Of a DNA stretch of 64,000 nt, positions 44,734 through 53,288 are shown piece by piece. The notes beneath the pieces were generated by a model. It searched no databases, was not told the DNA's origin, and saw nothing but the letters and a program-made list of their open reading frames with translations. The stretch is taken from positions 108,963 to 172,962 of the forward strand of contig CAYGRE010000003.1 in NCBI GenBank assembly GCA_964352215.1, in the 5' to 3' direction. Positions within the stretch are counted from its first letter, which is position 1; each line of letters opens with the position of its first letter. Position numbers and translations under genes: made by a program. The DNA comes from CAWUKT01 sp964352215. Lineage in GTDB: Bacteria > Bacteroidota > Bacteroidia > J057 > JADKCL01.

Positions 44734-46491
44734 TCAGTCTTTAACCACACGCCGCATAACCGACCGTTCGCCTACGGTAAGTTGGACCAAATACATCCCA
44801 GCTGGCATATTCGTCAAATCCAGCTGTGTCCCAAGCCCCCGGAAAGTGTGTTCCTGAAGCTCACGCCCCGTCAGGTCAAAGACCTGAACCTGCCGGGCCG
44901 CCCCCGGGGTCGCAACCCGAACCTCATATACACCAGAAGATGGATTGGGAAAGATTTGCCAATTGATTGCTTCCCCTGGCGAAAGCGAGTTTGGGACAAA
45001 TGGCAGGTCAAGGTCCCAGGCGAGCATCGCGACACCTTCGGAATGGCTGATCGGGGAATAGGTTGCAACCGCCGGCCCAGGATCGAGGTCAGTGGGTCCG
45101 TGAATATCAAAATTGAGGTCTACCCTGGTTCCCGTCACCATCATATTCCAGGCCCGTTCAACATAGGAAGGTGACTGGATCGTCATGGTTTGCAGGTGCT
45201 GCCCCTGGTAGTCGAATACGCTTAAGGCAACTGCATCCTGCGCATATATATTGGTAATGGTGGTGTCATTGGCCAGGCTTTGGGTGTTGATTTGCTCGTG
45301 AAATCCATAAAGGACATAAACGGAGTCTTCCTCAACCGCAATATTATTGGACGTTTCAAACCCATTTCCAGTGATCATGGCATGCCACTGGTAGTTCCCA
45401 TTTCCATCCAACTTTTCCAGCAGCATTTCCGGGATGGAAAATGGAATGGAGGCAGAGTCCCCATTGTCCAGAACAGCTCCGGGATACACCTGGCCAGTAA
45501 AGTAAATATTGTCTTCAGCGTCCGGTTGAATGGTCCGACAGGATATTTTGGGAGGCAGTTGGTAGCCCCAGAGCAAATCGTCATTGGAATCGTAGCGGGC
45601 AATGAATCCATCGGAATACAAAACGGGCTCTCCATGGGCAGCCAGGACAGTGGGGTTGTTGCCATTCAGGTCCAGGTCGATGGAGTCGCGGAATAGCCCT
45701 CTTAAATAGTAGCCACCAGAACTGGTGGGCTCAATTTGCCACAGGCCATTGTCGTAGGGGTAATCGTCATAGACCTTGACAGAGATGTAGTTTCCAGACG
45801 CGTCCAGTCTCAGAACAAAACCACGACCAAAATCATCGCTGGTTCTGATTTGGGTGCCCGGACCGGGGTCAAAATCGGTGGATTTGAAAAAGCCACCCAC
45901 TACGATGAGGTCACCATTGGATGCTGAACAGATATCAAAAATGCTGTTATAGGCCGGATCGGGAGAGGCGAGCTCGAGTTCCTTGCTCCATAAATAGTTG
46001 CCACTGGAATCCAGCTTGAGGATAAAACTTTGGGCTCGGCTGTTGCTGTCCGTACCGATAAAGGGCCCACCGTTCCCAATCGGTGGCGGGTCGACATCCG
46101 CTTTGCCCTGGGTATAACCCGTGAGGTAGACATTGTCATCCTGGTCCACTTCAGCCAAATCAAATTGCAGAAACCCTGTAAGATGATTGTGGGGGTACCA
46201 TTTGCGGAAGGAGAGCAATTCCTTGTCGGGATTCAGAACCCCGAAGAAGCCGTTTTGGGTATAGTATGTGGCATTGAAATGGTACTGGGTGGATACCCCA
46301 TTGTAAACATGGTGGAGTTCATCCCGGGTAGTTCCGACCACCACCATATTGCCACTGGACAACAAAGCGGTAGAAGACCAGCCTATCCTCGCAGTTGGTC
46401 CCTCGAAGGTTGAGAAGGCGATAAGTTGTTGGCTGGAAACGTGATTGAAAAGCAGGAGCGTAAGGAAGAGAGATAGAATCTTGTATATCAT
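44734..46491 (-). CDS. Secreted protein with beta-propeller-like repeats and T9SS tail
   Basis: 585 aa. The signal peptide ends near LLFNHVSSQ. Repeated units with 'LDSSGNYLWSKEL', 'LDASGNYISVKVYDD', 'YDSNDDLLWGYQL' and 'LDGNGNYQWHAMI' suggest SBBP/WD-like repeats. The C-terminal QIFPNPSSGVYEVRVATPG...MRRVVKD is a T9SS type A sorting domain. No enzyme motif is seen. It is divergent from, and somewhat similar in architecture to, the next gene. Confidence 0.82.
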   Translation of the reverse strand: MIYKILSLFLTLLLFNHVSSQQLIAFSTFEGPTARIGWSSTALLSSGNMVVVGTTRDELHHVYNGVSTQYHFNATYYTQNGFFGVLNPDKELLSFRKWYPHNHLTGFLQFDLAEVDQDDNVYLTGYTQGKADVDPPPIGNGGPFIGTDSNSRAQSFILKLDSSGNYLWSKELELASPDPAYNSIFDICSASNGDLIVVGGFFKSTDFDPGPGTQIRTSDDFGRGFVLRLDASGNYISVKVYDDYPYDNGLWQIEPTSSGGYYLRGLFRDSIDLDLNGNNPTVLAAHGEPVLYSDGFIARYDSNDDLLWGYQLPPKISCRTIQPDAEDNIYFTGQVYPGAVLDNGDSASIPFSIPEMLLEKLDGNGNYQWHAMITGNGFETSNNIAVEEDSVYVLYGFHEQINTQSLANDTTITNIYAQDAVALSVFDYQGQHLQTMTIQSPSYVERAWNMMVTGTRVDLNFDIHGPTDLDPGPAVATYSPISHSEGVAMLAWDLDLPFVPNSLSPGEAINWQIFPNPSSGVYEVRVATPGAARQVQVFDLTGRELQEHTFRGLGTQLDLTNMPAGMYLVQLTVGERSVMRRVVKD

Positions 46492-46624
46492 AGGTTATGG
46501 TAAAGTAAAAAGGTTAAGGCACTGAATGGATAATAGGTTATGGTATTTTTACATTGTCTGTTAGGATGGGTATATTATTGGACCCACGAGTGTGAATTTA
46601 AAAAAATATACAATTATATATCCA

Positions 46625-48307
46625 ATGAGAGCCCGAAATATTCAAAACCGACTTGTTCAAAACAGACTTCCTATCGAACTGTACAGCAAGCGTCATTCCT
46701 GGGCTGTGAAATGGAATTTATTCAGGGTTTTTCTCCTGGCGTTCACAGTTTTCCTGTCTTTCTCCACCCATTCTTTCGCTCAGGTTGGTGGGCGCTACCA
46801 GATCGGTCTGAGCCTTGGAAACGACTGCGAAGGGAATGCGGTAGACACCATTTCCGGTTCACCCAATTTTATCACCGCCTCTCAGTACACCACCAACAAT
46901 GGGACACTTCAGATCATGGTTTCGGAATTGGAACCCGATGGAAATGTGGTCTGGTCCCGCGTTTATGGGGACCTGGATTATATCACCCATGCCTGGGATG
47001 TCAAGGCTGCACCGGCAGGAGCTTTTGTGGTGGTAGGGGAAACGATCAATACCATTTCGGGTGACTTTGAGGCTTTTATTCTTCAACTCGACCCAAACGG
47101 TGCTATCCAGTGGTACACTTATCATGGTCAACCGCAAAGAGAGGAAGGACTCTATGCCGTGGTAGATTATGATGGGTTTGCCTATGTGGCTACTGGTTCC
47201 CGTGATATTTTAAATCCGAACACAGGTATTTCCAGGGATATGAATGTCCTTACGGTTTCTAACAATACCGGGAGTCTTTTTTCAGAGGGGACATTTGGAG
47301 GTGATTTGAACGATGAAGGGTATGACGTGATCAATATTGGAGGAGGCTATTTCATTGCTGTGGGCTATTCCCAAAGTTTTTCCACTTCTGGTGACCCGGA
47401 TGTCTATGTTGTCAAGTTTGATTCCCTGTCCAATCAGATCTGGGGCAAGGTCTATGGCGGGACTGGAGATGATGTTGCTTATGGTATCGTGCAGGTTTCT
47501 CCCAACAAGTTTGCCATTTCGGGTGAGACATCAAGTTTCGGCAGTACCGGAGATCCTCAGACCTTTCTCCTTGAAATTGACAGCCTGGGCAATATCTTGA
47601 ACCAGGAGGTCTATGAAAACTCGAACTATGGTGGATCAGGGCGTGATATCAAGACAACAAGTAATGGCGGATATATCATTTCGGGTGGAACCACCATAAC
47701 CCCAGAGGCATTTTTGTTGAAGCTGGACAGCAACCGTGCCGTGGAATGGTACCGGCAATACCAGGGCGAGATAATCCGGCAGTTTGAAAAACGTGACGCT
47801 GATTATATAGGGGTTGGGCGGGTATTGAACAACGTGACCAACAACGACGAGTTTTATTGTATCCGTACGGGTCCGGATGGGATTGTCGGGAGTATGTGTG
47901 GTGATCTCAACTTCAATCTCGTTCAGGTTGCACCCAATTTTGTGACCAATACGGGAACGGTTAGCCAAAGCGGTCCAGCTTCAGGGCAGTGGATTAACAT
48001 GCCGGACAGTACGGTGAACCTGGTGACAGATGTGAAATGTGCTTCGGTTGGGGTGAAAGAACCGGATTTGCCTGCGTTTTCTTTGTATCCCAATCCGGCG
48101 GTTGATCAGGTGCTGGTGAGATTGGAACATGCTGCTCTGGAAGGGTTCAGTTACGAGTTAATGGATGTGCGGGGCCAGCGTATTCTAGGTGGTGTTTCCG
48201 ACCAGGATGAAGTCCGGTTGGATTTGTCGGAATTGGCTGGTGGGATGTATTTTCTGCGGGTTCGGGTTGGGGAAATGGTGCAGACGGAGAAGTTGGTGAA
48301 ATGGTAG
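46625..48307 (+). CDS. Secreted protein with beta-propeller-like repeats and T9SS tail
   Basis: 560 aa from the ATG at 46625; a GTG at 46592 would add 11 residues. The signal peptide (FRVFLLAFTVFLSFSTHSFAQ) is preceded by a long basic n-region of about 30 residues, so the true start is uncertain. Repeats such as 'ELEPDGNVVWSRVYGDLDYITHAWDV', 'LDPNGAIQWYTYHGQ' and 'FDSLSNQIWGKVYGG' mirror those of the divergent gene at 44734-46491. The end (SLYPNPAVDQVLVRL...VQTEKLVKW) is a T9SS type A tail. Confidence 0.8.
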   Translation: MRARNIQNRLVQNRLPIELYSKRHSWAVKWNLFRVFLLAFTVFLSFSTHSFAQVGGRYQIGLSLGNDCEGNAVDTISGSPNFITASQYTTNNGTLQIMVSELEPDGNVVWSRVYGDLDYITHAWDVKAAPAGAFVVVGETINTISGDFEAFILQLDPNGAIQWYTYHGQPQREEGLYAVVDYDGFAYVATGSRDILNPNTGISRDMNVLTVSNNTGSLFSEGTFGGDLNDEGYDVINIGGGYFIAVGYSQSFSTSGDPDVYVVKFDSLSNQIWGKVYGGTGDDVAYGIVQVSPNKFAISGETSSFGSTGDPQTFLLEIDSLGNILNQEVYENSNYGGSGRDIKTTSNGGYIISGGTTITPEAFLLKLDSNRAVEWYRQYQGEIIRQFEKRDADYIGVGRVLNNVTNNDEFYCIRTGPDGIVGSMCGDLNFNLVQVAPNFVTNTGTVSQSGPASGQWINMPDSTVNLVTDVKCASVGVKEPDLPAFSLYPNPAVDQVLVRLEHAALEGFSYELMDVRGQRILGGVSDQDEVRLDLSELAGGMYFLRVRVGEMVQTEKLVKW

Positions 48308-48365
48308 CAGGTATGTCAGCTTGGATGCTGGTATGATCTTGAAGCATTGGGAAAACCGGATTTTG

Positions 48366-48941
48366 ATCAGTTTGCAGACTGATTTCGCCCTTCATGAGTT
48401 TGGATTCTGATCAGCGTGGAGACTGATCTTATACCGAAGCGATGAGGGTTCAGGGGCGAACTTCTGCGGGTTTGGACCCGCAAAGCCGAGGGTGTTGACC
48501 CGCAACCTTTGCGGGTCCGGAGGCGCGACTTTGCGGGTATGGACCCGCGTGTCTCGAGCCTCTCCACCCGCGAATCTGCGGGTCTTGACCCTCAATTTTG
48601 CACCTCTGGACCCGCGAATCTGCGGGTCTTTACCCTCAACCGTTGCGGGTCTTCACCTGCAACCCCGCACCTCAGGACCCTCAACCCTCGAGGGTATTGA
48701 CCGTCACCTTTGCACCTCAGGACCCTCAACCCTCGAGGGTCGACACCCGCAAATCCGCACCTCCGGACCCTCAACTGTCGAGGGTCGACACCCGCAAATC
48801 TGCACCTCCGGACCCTCACCCTCGCGCTGCCTTATCAGTCCCCACGCTGATACAGATACGAAATGGTTGACACCTTTGACCCGCATACATCCACCCTCCC
48901 AAGTGTCATCCCCCCGGGGGCAAATCAGTGCGCACCCTGAT
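48366..48941. repeat. Nested inverted set of four 18-bp palindromic elements
   Basis: Four related palindromes with ATCAG...CTGAT ends lie at 48366-48383, 48410-48427, 48834-48851 and 48924-48941. The inner pair is inverted, ATCAGCGTGGAGACTGAT against the complement ATCAGCGTGGGGACTGAT (one mismatch). The outer pair resembles the inner in inverted order too. They bracket the 45-bp array. Confidence 0.85.
48443..48831. repeat. Degenerate tandem array of 44-45-bp units in a gene-free patch
   Basis: Three 45-bp units (48675-48719, 48720-48764, 48765-48809) begin GGACCCTCAA and end CACCTC[C/A]; each has an ACCCTCGAGGGT-like palindrome. Older units lie at 48564-48607 and 48608-48674 with GACCCGCGAATCTGCGGGTC palindromes. 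Left of these, to about 48443, the same words recur in less ordered form. All six frames are rather open, because the unit length is a multiple of three. The whole gap 48308-48968 has no recognisable gene. Confidence 0.85.
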
Positions 48942-48968
48942 AAAAAATGGGAAATTAAAGCTGACAGC

Positions 48969-49501
48969 TTAGTTGCCAGCGTCCTGATTGACAGCAATCA
49001 CCACATTCCCTTTTTTATGTCCCTGGTCAACATACCTGTGCGCCTCGACGATCTGATCCAAAGTATAATTCCGATCAACAACCGGTTTAAGCAGTCCTTT
49101 TTCAATGATTCCTTTCAAGGCAATCAGCGCTTCGGCCGTCTCTGGTGCATTTTCCCCTACCACAATCTTTTTACCACTCCACAACGAAGCCCAGATCATT
49201 GGAAGACTTTTCATGGGCCGCCCAATATTTAAGTAAGTTCCTTTTTTCTGCAGGGCTCGTAAACAAGCTGGAAATGGACACTTGTCTACGGTGATAAAAA
49301 TGACGTCATAGGTTTCAAATTTCCCTGTAAAATCAGCAGTGGTATAATCAATCACTTTGTCAGCACCCAAGGATTTCACCAATTCCAAATTGGCAGTGCT
49401 ACAGACCCCGGTTACCTCTGCACCAAAGTGTTTGGCAAGTTGTACAGCATACGTACCAGCACTTCCGGAGGCCCATATTTCAGGCAAACGACCGCTTTCA
49501 T
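48969..49501 (-). pseudogene. MDR-family (zinc-type) NAD(P) oxidoreductase with internal deletion
   Basis: The true ATG at 49501 overlaps the stop of the lipoprotein gene (ATGA) and reads MKAVVCLKYGPPEV, a standard MDR N-terminus. About 13 codons later the frame fails. A second frame, starting with the bases of PPEV, carries on as ASGSAGTYAVQLAKHFGAEVTGV, the nucleotide-binding region of the same family. About 150 residues of the normal roughly 330 are therefore missing, including the catalytic domain. Bases 49457-49472 read as PPEVL in one frame and ASGSA in the other, so the deletion probably ran between a 15-16-bp direct repeat. The 3' part is otherwise intact, so the event is probably recent. 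Confidence 0.85.
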
Positions 49502-50211
49502 ATTGCTAATTCTGGTTTTGAAGTCTGTTCTCTGAGGTCTTCCAATCCCTTCTTCAGGAATTTATTGACCATTGGTTCAACCAACCACATTGGCATTTTC
49601 AGCGGATCAAATTGCACGCTTTTCACAGCCTGGGCAGAATTGTCGTCTGTCGGAGAGCAAATCAATGAACCTCTGAAAGTTTGAACCCGGTTCAGCTTTT
49701 TAGAGGGTTGAACCGGACAGTCTTCCCATGCTTCATGCCATCTTACCCCTGTGCCTCCCTCTTCATCGTTGAAGAATTTGTACCTGACACTCATTTCGGT
49801 GTCCTTCAATGGAAAAGGTTCATTGTGAATGACATAGGTTAAAAGGCACTCTTCAGACTCTTTTGTGATTTTGTAGGTAGGGTATTTTTTATTTTTCGGA
49901 TCGTCGGCTTGCTGATAGATATCCTGCTTGAATACAGAAATACAAGCTTTCGGGGATGATTTTACCTCTCCTTCGATTTTATATTCCCGGAAATTCGAGC
50001 CAGGGAATTTCCGTTTAGATATCACCCACGAAGGATCATCGCTTTTATCTGTTTTGACAATTTCCCATCCCTGGTTTTCTTCTCCCTTGGAACTGTGATG
50101 TCGGCTGGAACTGCAACTGCTTAGCAACAATACCGCAGCTAAAATGCAATAACCGAACGCTGCTTTCAGAGACACTTTTACCTCTGTTTTTCTTAATGAG
50201 ATCATATTCAA
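49498..50211 (-). CDS. Lipoprotein, START-like/polyketide-cyclase type
   Basis: 237 aa with a lipobox (AAVLLLSSC). The body (IEGEVKSSPKACISVFKQDIYQQADDPKNKKYPTYKITKESEECLLTYVIHNEPFPLKDTEMSVRYKFF in part) has the alternating pattern of START/SRPBCC-like proteins, which bind hydrophobic ligands; the family link is tentative. It ends in the ATGA overlap with the broken MDR gene, so both were once coupled in a Crp-NTF2-lipoprotein-MDR run. Confidence 0.65.
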   Translation of the reverse strand: MNMISLRKTEVKVSLKAAFGYCILAAVLLLSSCSSSRHHSSKGEENQGWEIVKTDKSDDPSWVISKRKFPGSNFREYKIEGEVKSSPKACISVFKQDIYQQADDPKNKKYPTYKITKESEECLLTYVIHNEPFPLKDTEMSVRYKFFNDEEGGTGVRWHEAWEDCPVQPSKKLNRVQTFRGSLICSPTDDNSAQAVKSVQFDPLKMPMWLVEPMVNKFLKKGLEDLREQTSKPELAI

Positions 50212-50242
50212 TATTTTTTGTTTGGTTTATTCTTCAGAAGGA

Positions 50243-50650
50243 TCAGGATCCAGCCATGATTTTGACGGCGTTGATTCTCCATTCATTTTTTCGCTTTCTC
50301 AAACACAATACATGCACAAGTGAAAAGTCCCCTTCTGTAGAAACATCGGTCAGGTAAGCTGTTGCCTTGTTTCCGGAAAGGTTGAAATGCGTTACCGCCA
50401 TTGTTCTGGGGACGGACGTTGCTGCACTTTCTACCTTGCTTTGGTATTCAGAAAAGGGGGTGGATTCAAATTCATCTCCTGCAACCTGATAGGTAAAATC
50501 AACTTTCTCCTCAAAAATGACATTGCTCACATGCGCTTTGCCTGTTTGGGTCCAGTGAATGTATCCATCAAGTATTTGGCGGACATCATTTGAATTGGGG
50601 CCGCCCAATATTCCGAATAAGTAGATGATGCTGGCTGCGAATAATTTCAT
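50243..50650 (-). CDS. NTF2-like (lumazine-binding type) exported protein
   Basis: 135 aa from the ATG at 50650, which gives a signal-like MKLFAASIIYLFGILGG. NDVRQILDGYIHWTQTGKAHVSNVIF, the F/Y-rich strands and HVLCLRKRKNEWRINAVKIM are typical of NTF2-like/PF12893 proteins. These often have small-molecule-related or signalling functions; which one is unknown. It is downstream of the Crp/Fnr gene and upstream of the lipoprotein. Confidence 0.7.
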   Translation of the reverse strand: MKLFAASIIYLFGILGGPNSNDVRQILDGYIHWTQTGKAHVSNVIFEEKVDFTYQVAGDEFESTPFSEYQSKVESAATSVPRTMAVTHFNLSGNKATAYLTDVSTEGDFSLVHVLCLRKRKNEWRINAVKIMAGS

Positions 50651-50759
50651 TTCTGCTCTGTATGAATACAAACTTCGCTTAGGGGAAAGCGAATGTCATT
50701 CACCCAGGTTAATATCGTAGCGGAAATGAACGGGCAGGACTTGAAAGGGTATTTAATGG

Positions 50760-50786
50760 ACGCTTCTAACGCTTCTGACGCTTCTG
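50760..50786. repeat. Three 9-bp tandem repeats after the Crp/Fnr gene
   Basis: ACGCTTCTA, ACGCTTCTG and ACGCTTCTG in tandem, followed by degenerate copies up to about 50815, in the 3' end and gap downstream of the Crp/Fnr-type gene. Confidence 0.8.
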
Positions 50787-50801
50787 ATCCTTCGAACTCT
50801 T

Positions 50802-51380
50802 TTAAATCTTCTGATCCCTTAGTCTTTTCCTGATGCGGCTCAGAGATTGTGGCTGAATGCCCAGGTAGCTGGCGATCATATATTGTGGAATCCGGTTGGC
50901 CAGGTCCGGTCTTGTATCAAGAAGCTTCTGGTATCTTTTCTCTGGATCAAGATTCTTGAAGTCATCGAATGACAACTGCTGCTTGGCATTGATCGCGGTC
51001 ATCACCTGAATGCCAATTTCTTTCATTCGGGGTAATTTTTCGAAGAATTCTTCGGTGCGGTCTTGGTCTGAAATGGAGATGATAGAATCTTCGATGCAGG
51101 AGATGTAGTAGGTTGAGGGTTGGCCAGTGATATAGCTAACCGGGTTGATGGGGGCAAGTTCAGAGAAAATTTCGGTCACCTTTTCTTCACCCTCCTGAAT
51201 ATAATAGCTTCTCAAAAGCCCTTTGATCACAAAATAGCAGTGTTTGGCATCCTGCCCTTCCCTCAACAACAGGTGGCCGGCAGGATAAAACTTAAACATA
51301 CTGTGCTCCGCGATAATGTCCTTTTCCTCTTCTGTCAACTCAACAAAATCGGATAGGAACTCGAAGATTTTTTCTTCCAT
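50802..51380 (-). CDS. Crp/Fnr-family transcription regulator
   Basis: 192 aa. The N-terminal cyclic-nucleotide-binding-like beta roll (FYPAGHLLLREGQDAKHCYFVIKGLLRSYYI) is followed by a C-terminal helix-turn-helix (RIPQYMIASYLGIQPQSLSRIRKRL). The Arg/Ser phosphate-binding residues of true cAMP sites are not obvious, so the ligand may differ. A -33/-7 promoter lies 18 bp upstream. In Bacteroidota, regulators of this type commonly accompany an oxidoreductase gene that they regulate; here that gene is broken. Confidence 0.88.
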   Translation of the reverse strand: MEEKIFEFLSDFVELTEEEKDIIAEHSMFKFYPAGHLLLREGQDAKHCYFVIKGLLRSYYIQEGEEKVTEIFSELAPINPVSYITGQPSTYYISCIEDSIISISDQDRTEEFFEKLPRMKEIGIQVMTAINAKQQLSFDDFKNLDPEKRYQKLLDTRPDLANRIPQYMIASYLGIQPQSLSRIRKRLRDQKI

Positions 51381-51398
51381 GGATTTGGGGTTCTATCT

Positions 51399-51429
51399 CA
51401 AATCTATTGAATGAAAGGCAGGGAACCAA
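51399..51429 (-). promoter_or_regulatory. Promoter for the Crp/Fnr-type gene
   Basis: Minus strand: TTG (51427-51429), a 20-bp spacer, and TAGATTTG (51399-51406), 19 bp before the ATG. Confidence 0.6.
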
Positions 51430-51668
51430 TAGTTGGGGGAAGGATGGGCTTTGATATTGATTGGGCTGGGTTGGTTCATTTGGTTCGGTGGAGACGGTGG
51501 GCTTGTTGTGTTAATATTCGGTACACTGGAGCGGTGAAAATTTCGGGTAGGTTGAAGGAGGATTTGGCTTTCTCTACTGTACTATTATTTTTTCCTTAGT
51601 TCTTACAAAGAGGACCTATCCCAAAGACATAATATGTAAGTCGGTTTCATGAGGGTAAATCAGAATAG

Positions 51669-52727
51669 TTAACCTTTCTTACTTTTGATTTGATCGCTAA
51701 GGTTCTCAATCTCTTTTAATCCTAGCGTATCCCGACCTGATTGCTCGATATCCATTAGGTCTTCCTCTTGAGCTTGCAGCGCCTTCCTTTTTTCATTGAA
51801 TTCATTGTATGTTTTCAAAGCGATTTCCTCCATTTGGTTTTTACTCACTTTTCCCCGTCCAGAAAGAATCTTCTTATCATTGAACTGAATGATCCGATCA
51901 ACATTTTCTCGCCAGAAATCCATCACGATCTCTTTGCGATCCTTGGCTCTGAGTTCAGCTGTTTCTAGAAATACCACTACAAACCGGTTCAGACTATCCA
52001 GCTCGTCCTCAGTCAGGTAATTCTTGGCAGTGAAAATATCCTGCTTGCGAACGATTTTACCTTTCCAATTGGTAAGTGCCATATTGGGTTTATCTGGATT
52101 GGCACGACTGACTACAATCTCAGCTGCTGTCTTTCCCGTTATGGTGAACAATAGTTTGTTCTGGGTTTCGGCGAAAAACATCTGAGTGGCTTTATCACTC
52201 GGGTCATAATCAGTGGACAAGGAGAATAGTTCACGTACCTTCTGGTAAAACCGTTTTTCAGAAGCTCGAATATCCCGGATTCGGGCGAGTAATTCATCAA
52301 AATAGTCCGGGCGCCCGTCAGGGTTTTTGAGACGCTCATCATCCATTACAAATCCCTTCACGATGAATTCTCTCAAATGCCGATTGGCCCATTTTCTAAA
52401 CTGAACCCCTCGTTTACTCCTCACTCTGAATCCAATGGCCAGGACCATTTCCAGATTGTAGTACTGAACGTTGTACTTTTTCCCATCTGGGCCAGTTGTT
52501 AAGTATTCCTTAACAACTGAATCCAATCGCAACTCTCTGTCTTCAAGGATATTGTGTATGTGAATGCTTATGTTTGGAACGGAGGTGGTAAAAAGTTTAG
52601 CCAGCTCCTTTTGGGTCATCCAGACACTTCCATCTTTTGGATAAAGATATATTGAAGCTTTTCCGTCCTCAGTTTGGTAAATGATAATCTGATCCCCTCT
52701 TTCTGCCATAGCATCATTGTTTTTCAA
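51669..52727 (-). CDS. RhuM-family protein
   Basis: 352 aa, or 345 from a second ATG at 52706. Typical N-terminal MTQKELAKLFTTSVPNISIHIHNIL (winged-helix-like), then GPDGKKYNVQYYNLEMVLAIGFRVRSKRGVQFRKWA and a C-terminal domain with FRENVDRIIQFNDKKI-like helices, the pattern of RhuM. RhuM proteins were named from a Salmonella pathogenicity island and are found on mobile or defence-associated DNA, with unproven function. It stands alone here, with no visible antitoxin gene. Confidence 0.85.
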   Translation of the reverse strand: MKNNDAMAERGDQIIIYQTEDGKASIYLYPKDGSVWMTQKELAKLFTTSVPNISIHIHNILEDRELRLDSVVKEYLTTGPDGKKYNVQYYNLEMVLAIGFRVRSKRGVQFRKWANRHLREFIVKGFVMDDERLKNPDGRPDYFDELLARIRDIRASEKRFYQKVRELFSLSTDYDPSDKATQMFFAETQNKLLFTITGKTAAEIVVSRANPDKPNMALTNWKGKIVRKQDIFTAKNYLTEDELDSLNRFVVVFLETAELRAKDRKEIVMDFWRENVDRIIQFNDKKILSGRGKVSKNQMEEIALKTYNEFNEKRKALQAQEEDLMDIEQSGRDTLGLKEIENLSDQIKSKKG

Positions 52728-52892
52728 GATTAAAATTACTTGAAATTGGATTGCTTTTCAATAAGTACAGTGGGTATTAATCTAATGTCTCAGAGCAGGT
52801 ATACTTGGGGATACCAAAACACAATGCACCAAACTACGGCCATTCAGCAAGCAAGCCTTCCAATCCCCCCTCAAGAAACCTAAATCTCCCGC

Positions 52893-53162
52893 TCAAGGAC
52901 AATTCTGCCACCAGCAAGGAAAAAACAACATCGTACTGATCAGCATAATAAAAGGCAGTAGCAGAAAAAAGGCAGGATAGGCAGCACTGAAAATCCACTC
53001 GGGAACCTTTTCCTTCCGGGGGCTCTCGCTCCCGCGCAGCAGCAGGAGATAGATAGAAGCACCCAGCAGCAAAACACCCACCACAAATACAACGCCCAGT
53101 CCCCAGGGAAAATCCATGGAAACTTCAGGCTTATTATACGGATTCATCAGGTCCATGCTCAA
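52893..53162 (-). CDS. Small two-helix membrane protein
   Basis: 89 aa with two membrane helices (LGVVFVVGVLLLGASIYLLLL and AAYPAFFLLLPFIMLISTMLFF) and a short Cys-containing end (PCWWQNCP). No family is recognised. It is divergent from the giant gene that starts at 53289. ATG at 53153 is an alternative start. Confidence 0.55.
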   Translation of the reverse strand: MSMDLMNPYNKPEVSMDFPWGLGVVFVVGVLLLGASIYLLLLRGSESPRKEKVPEWIFSAAYPAFFLLLPFIMLISTMLFFPCWWQNCP

Positions 53163-53265
53163 AGCTCGGACATGTCATACTGGCAATCAAGTCGTCAAGG
53201 CAAGAAAAGTAACCGTCCGGCCCAATAGGGTTGAAATCTGCGAGGGAAGAAACTATATTGTTGGC

Positions 53266-53273
53266 TATCGTTG
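53266..53273 (+). promoter_or_regulatory. Weak -7-like box for the 1667-aa gene
   Basis: TATCGTTG (one base off TAnnTTTG) lies 15 bp before the TTG start. Confidence 0.3.
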
Positions 53274-53288
53274 TAAGCTCCCAAATCA

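Noticed and set aside
48366..48941. Complete insertion sequence
   Set aside because: Inverted ends are present but there is no transposase, and no target-site duplication could be identified; only a non-autonomous element remains possible.
48492..49232. Long open frames on both strands across the 45-bp repeat array
   Set aside because: The openness follows from a unit length divisible by three and GC-rich palindromes; frames on both strands are open at once and have no start context or homology.
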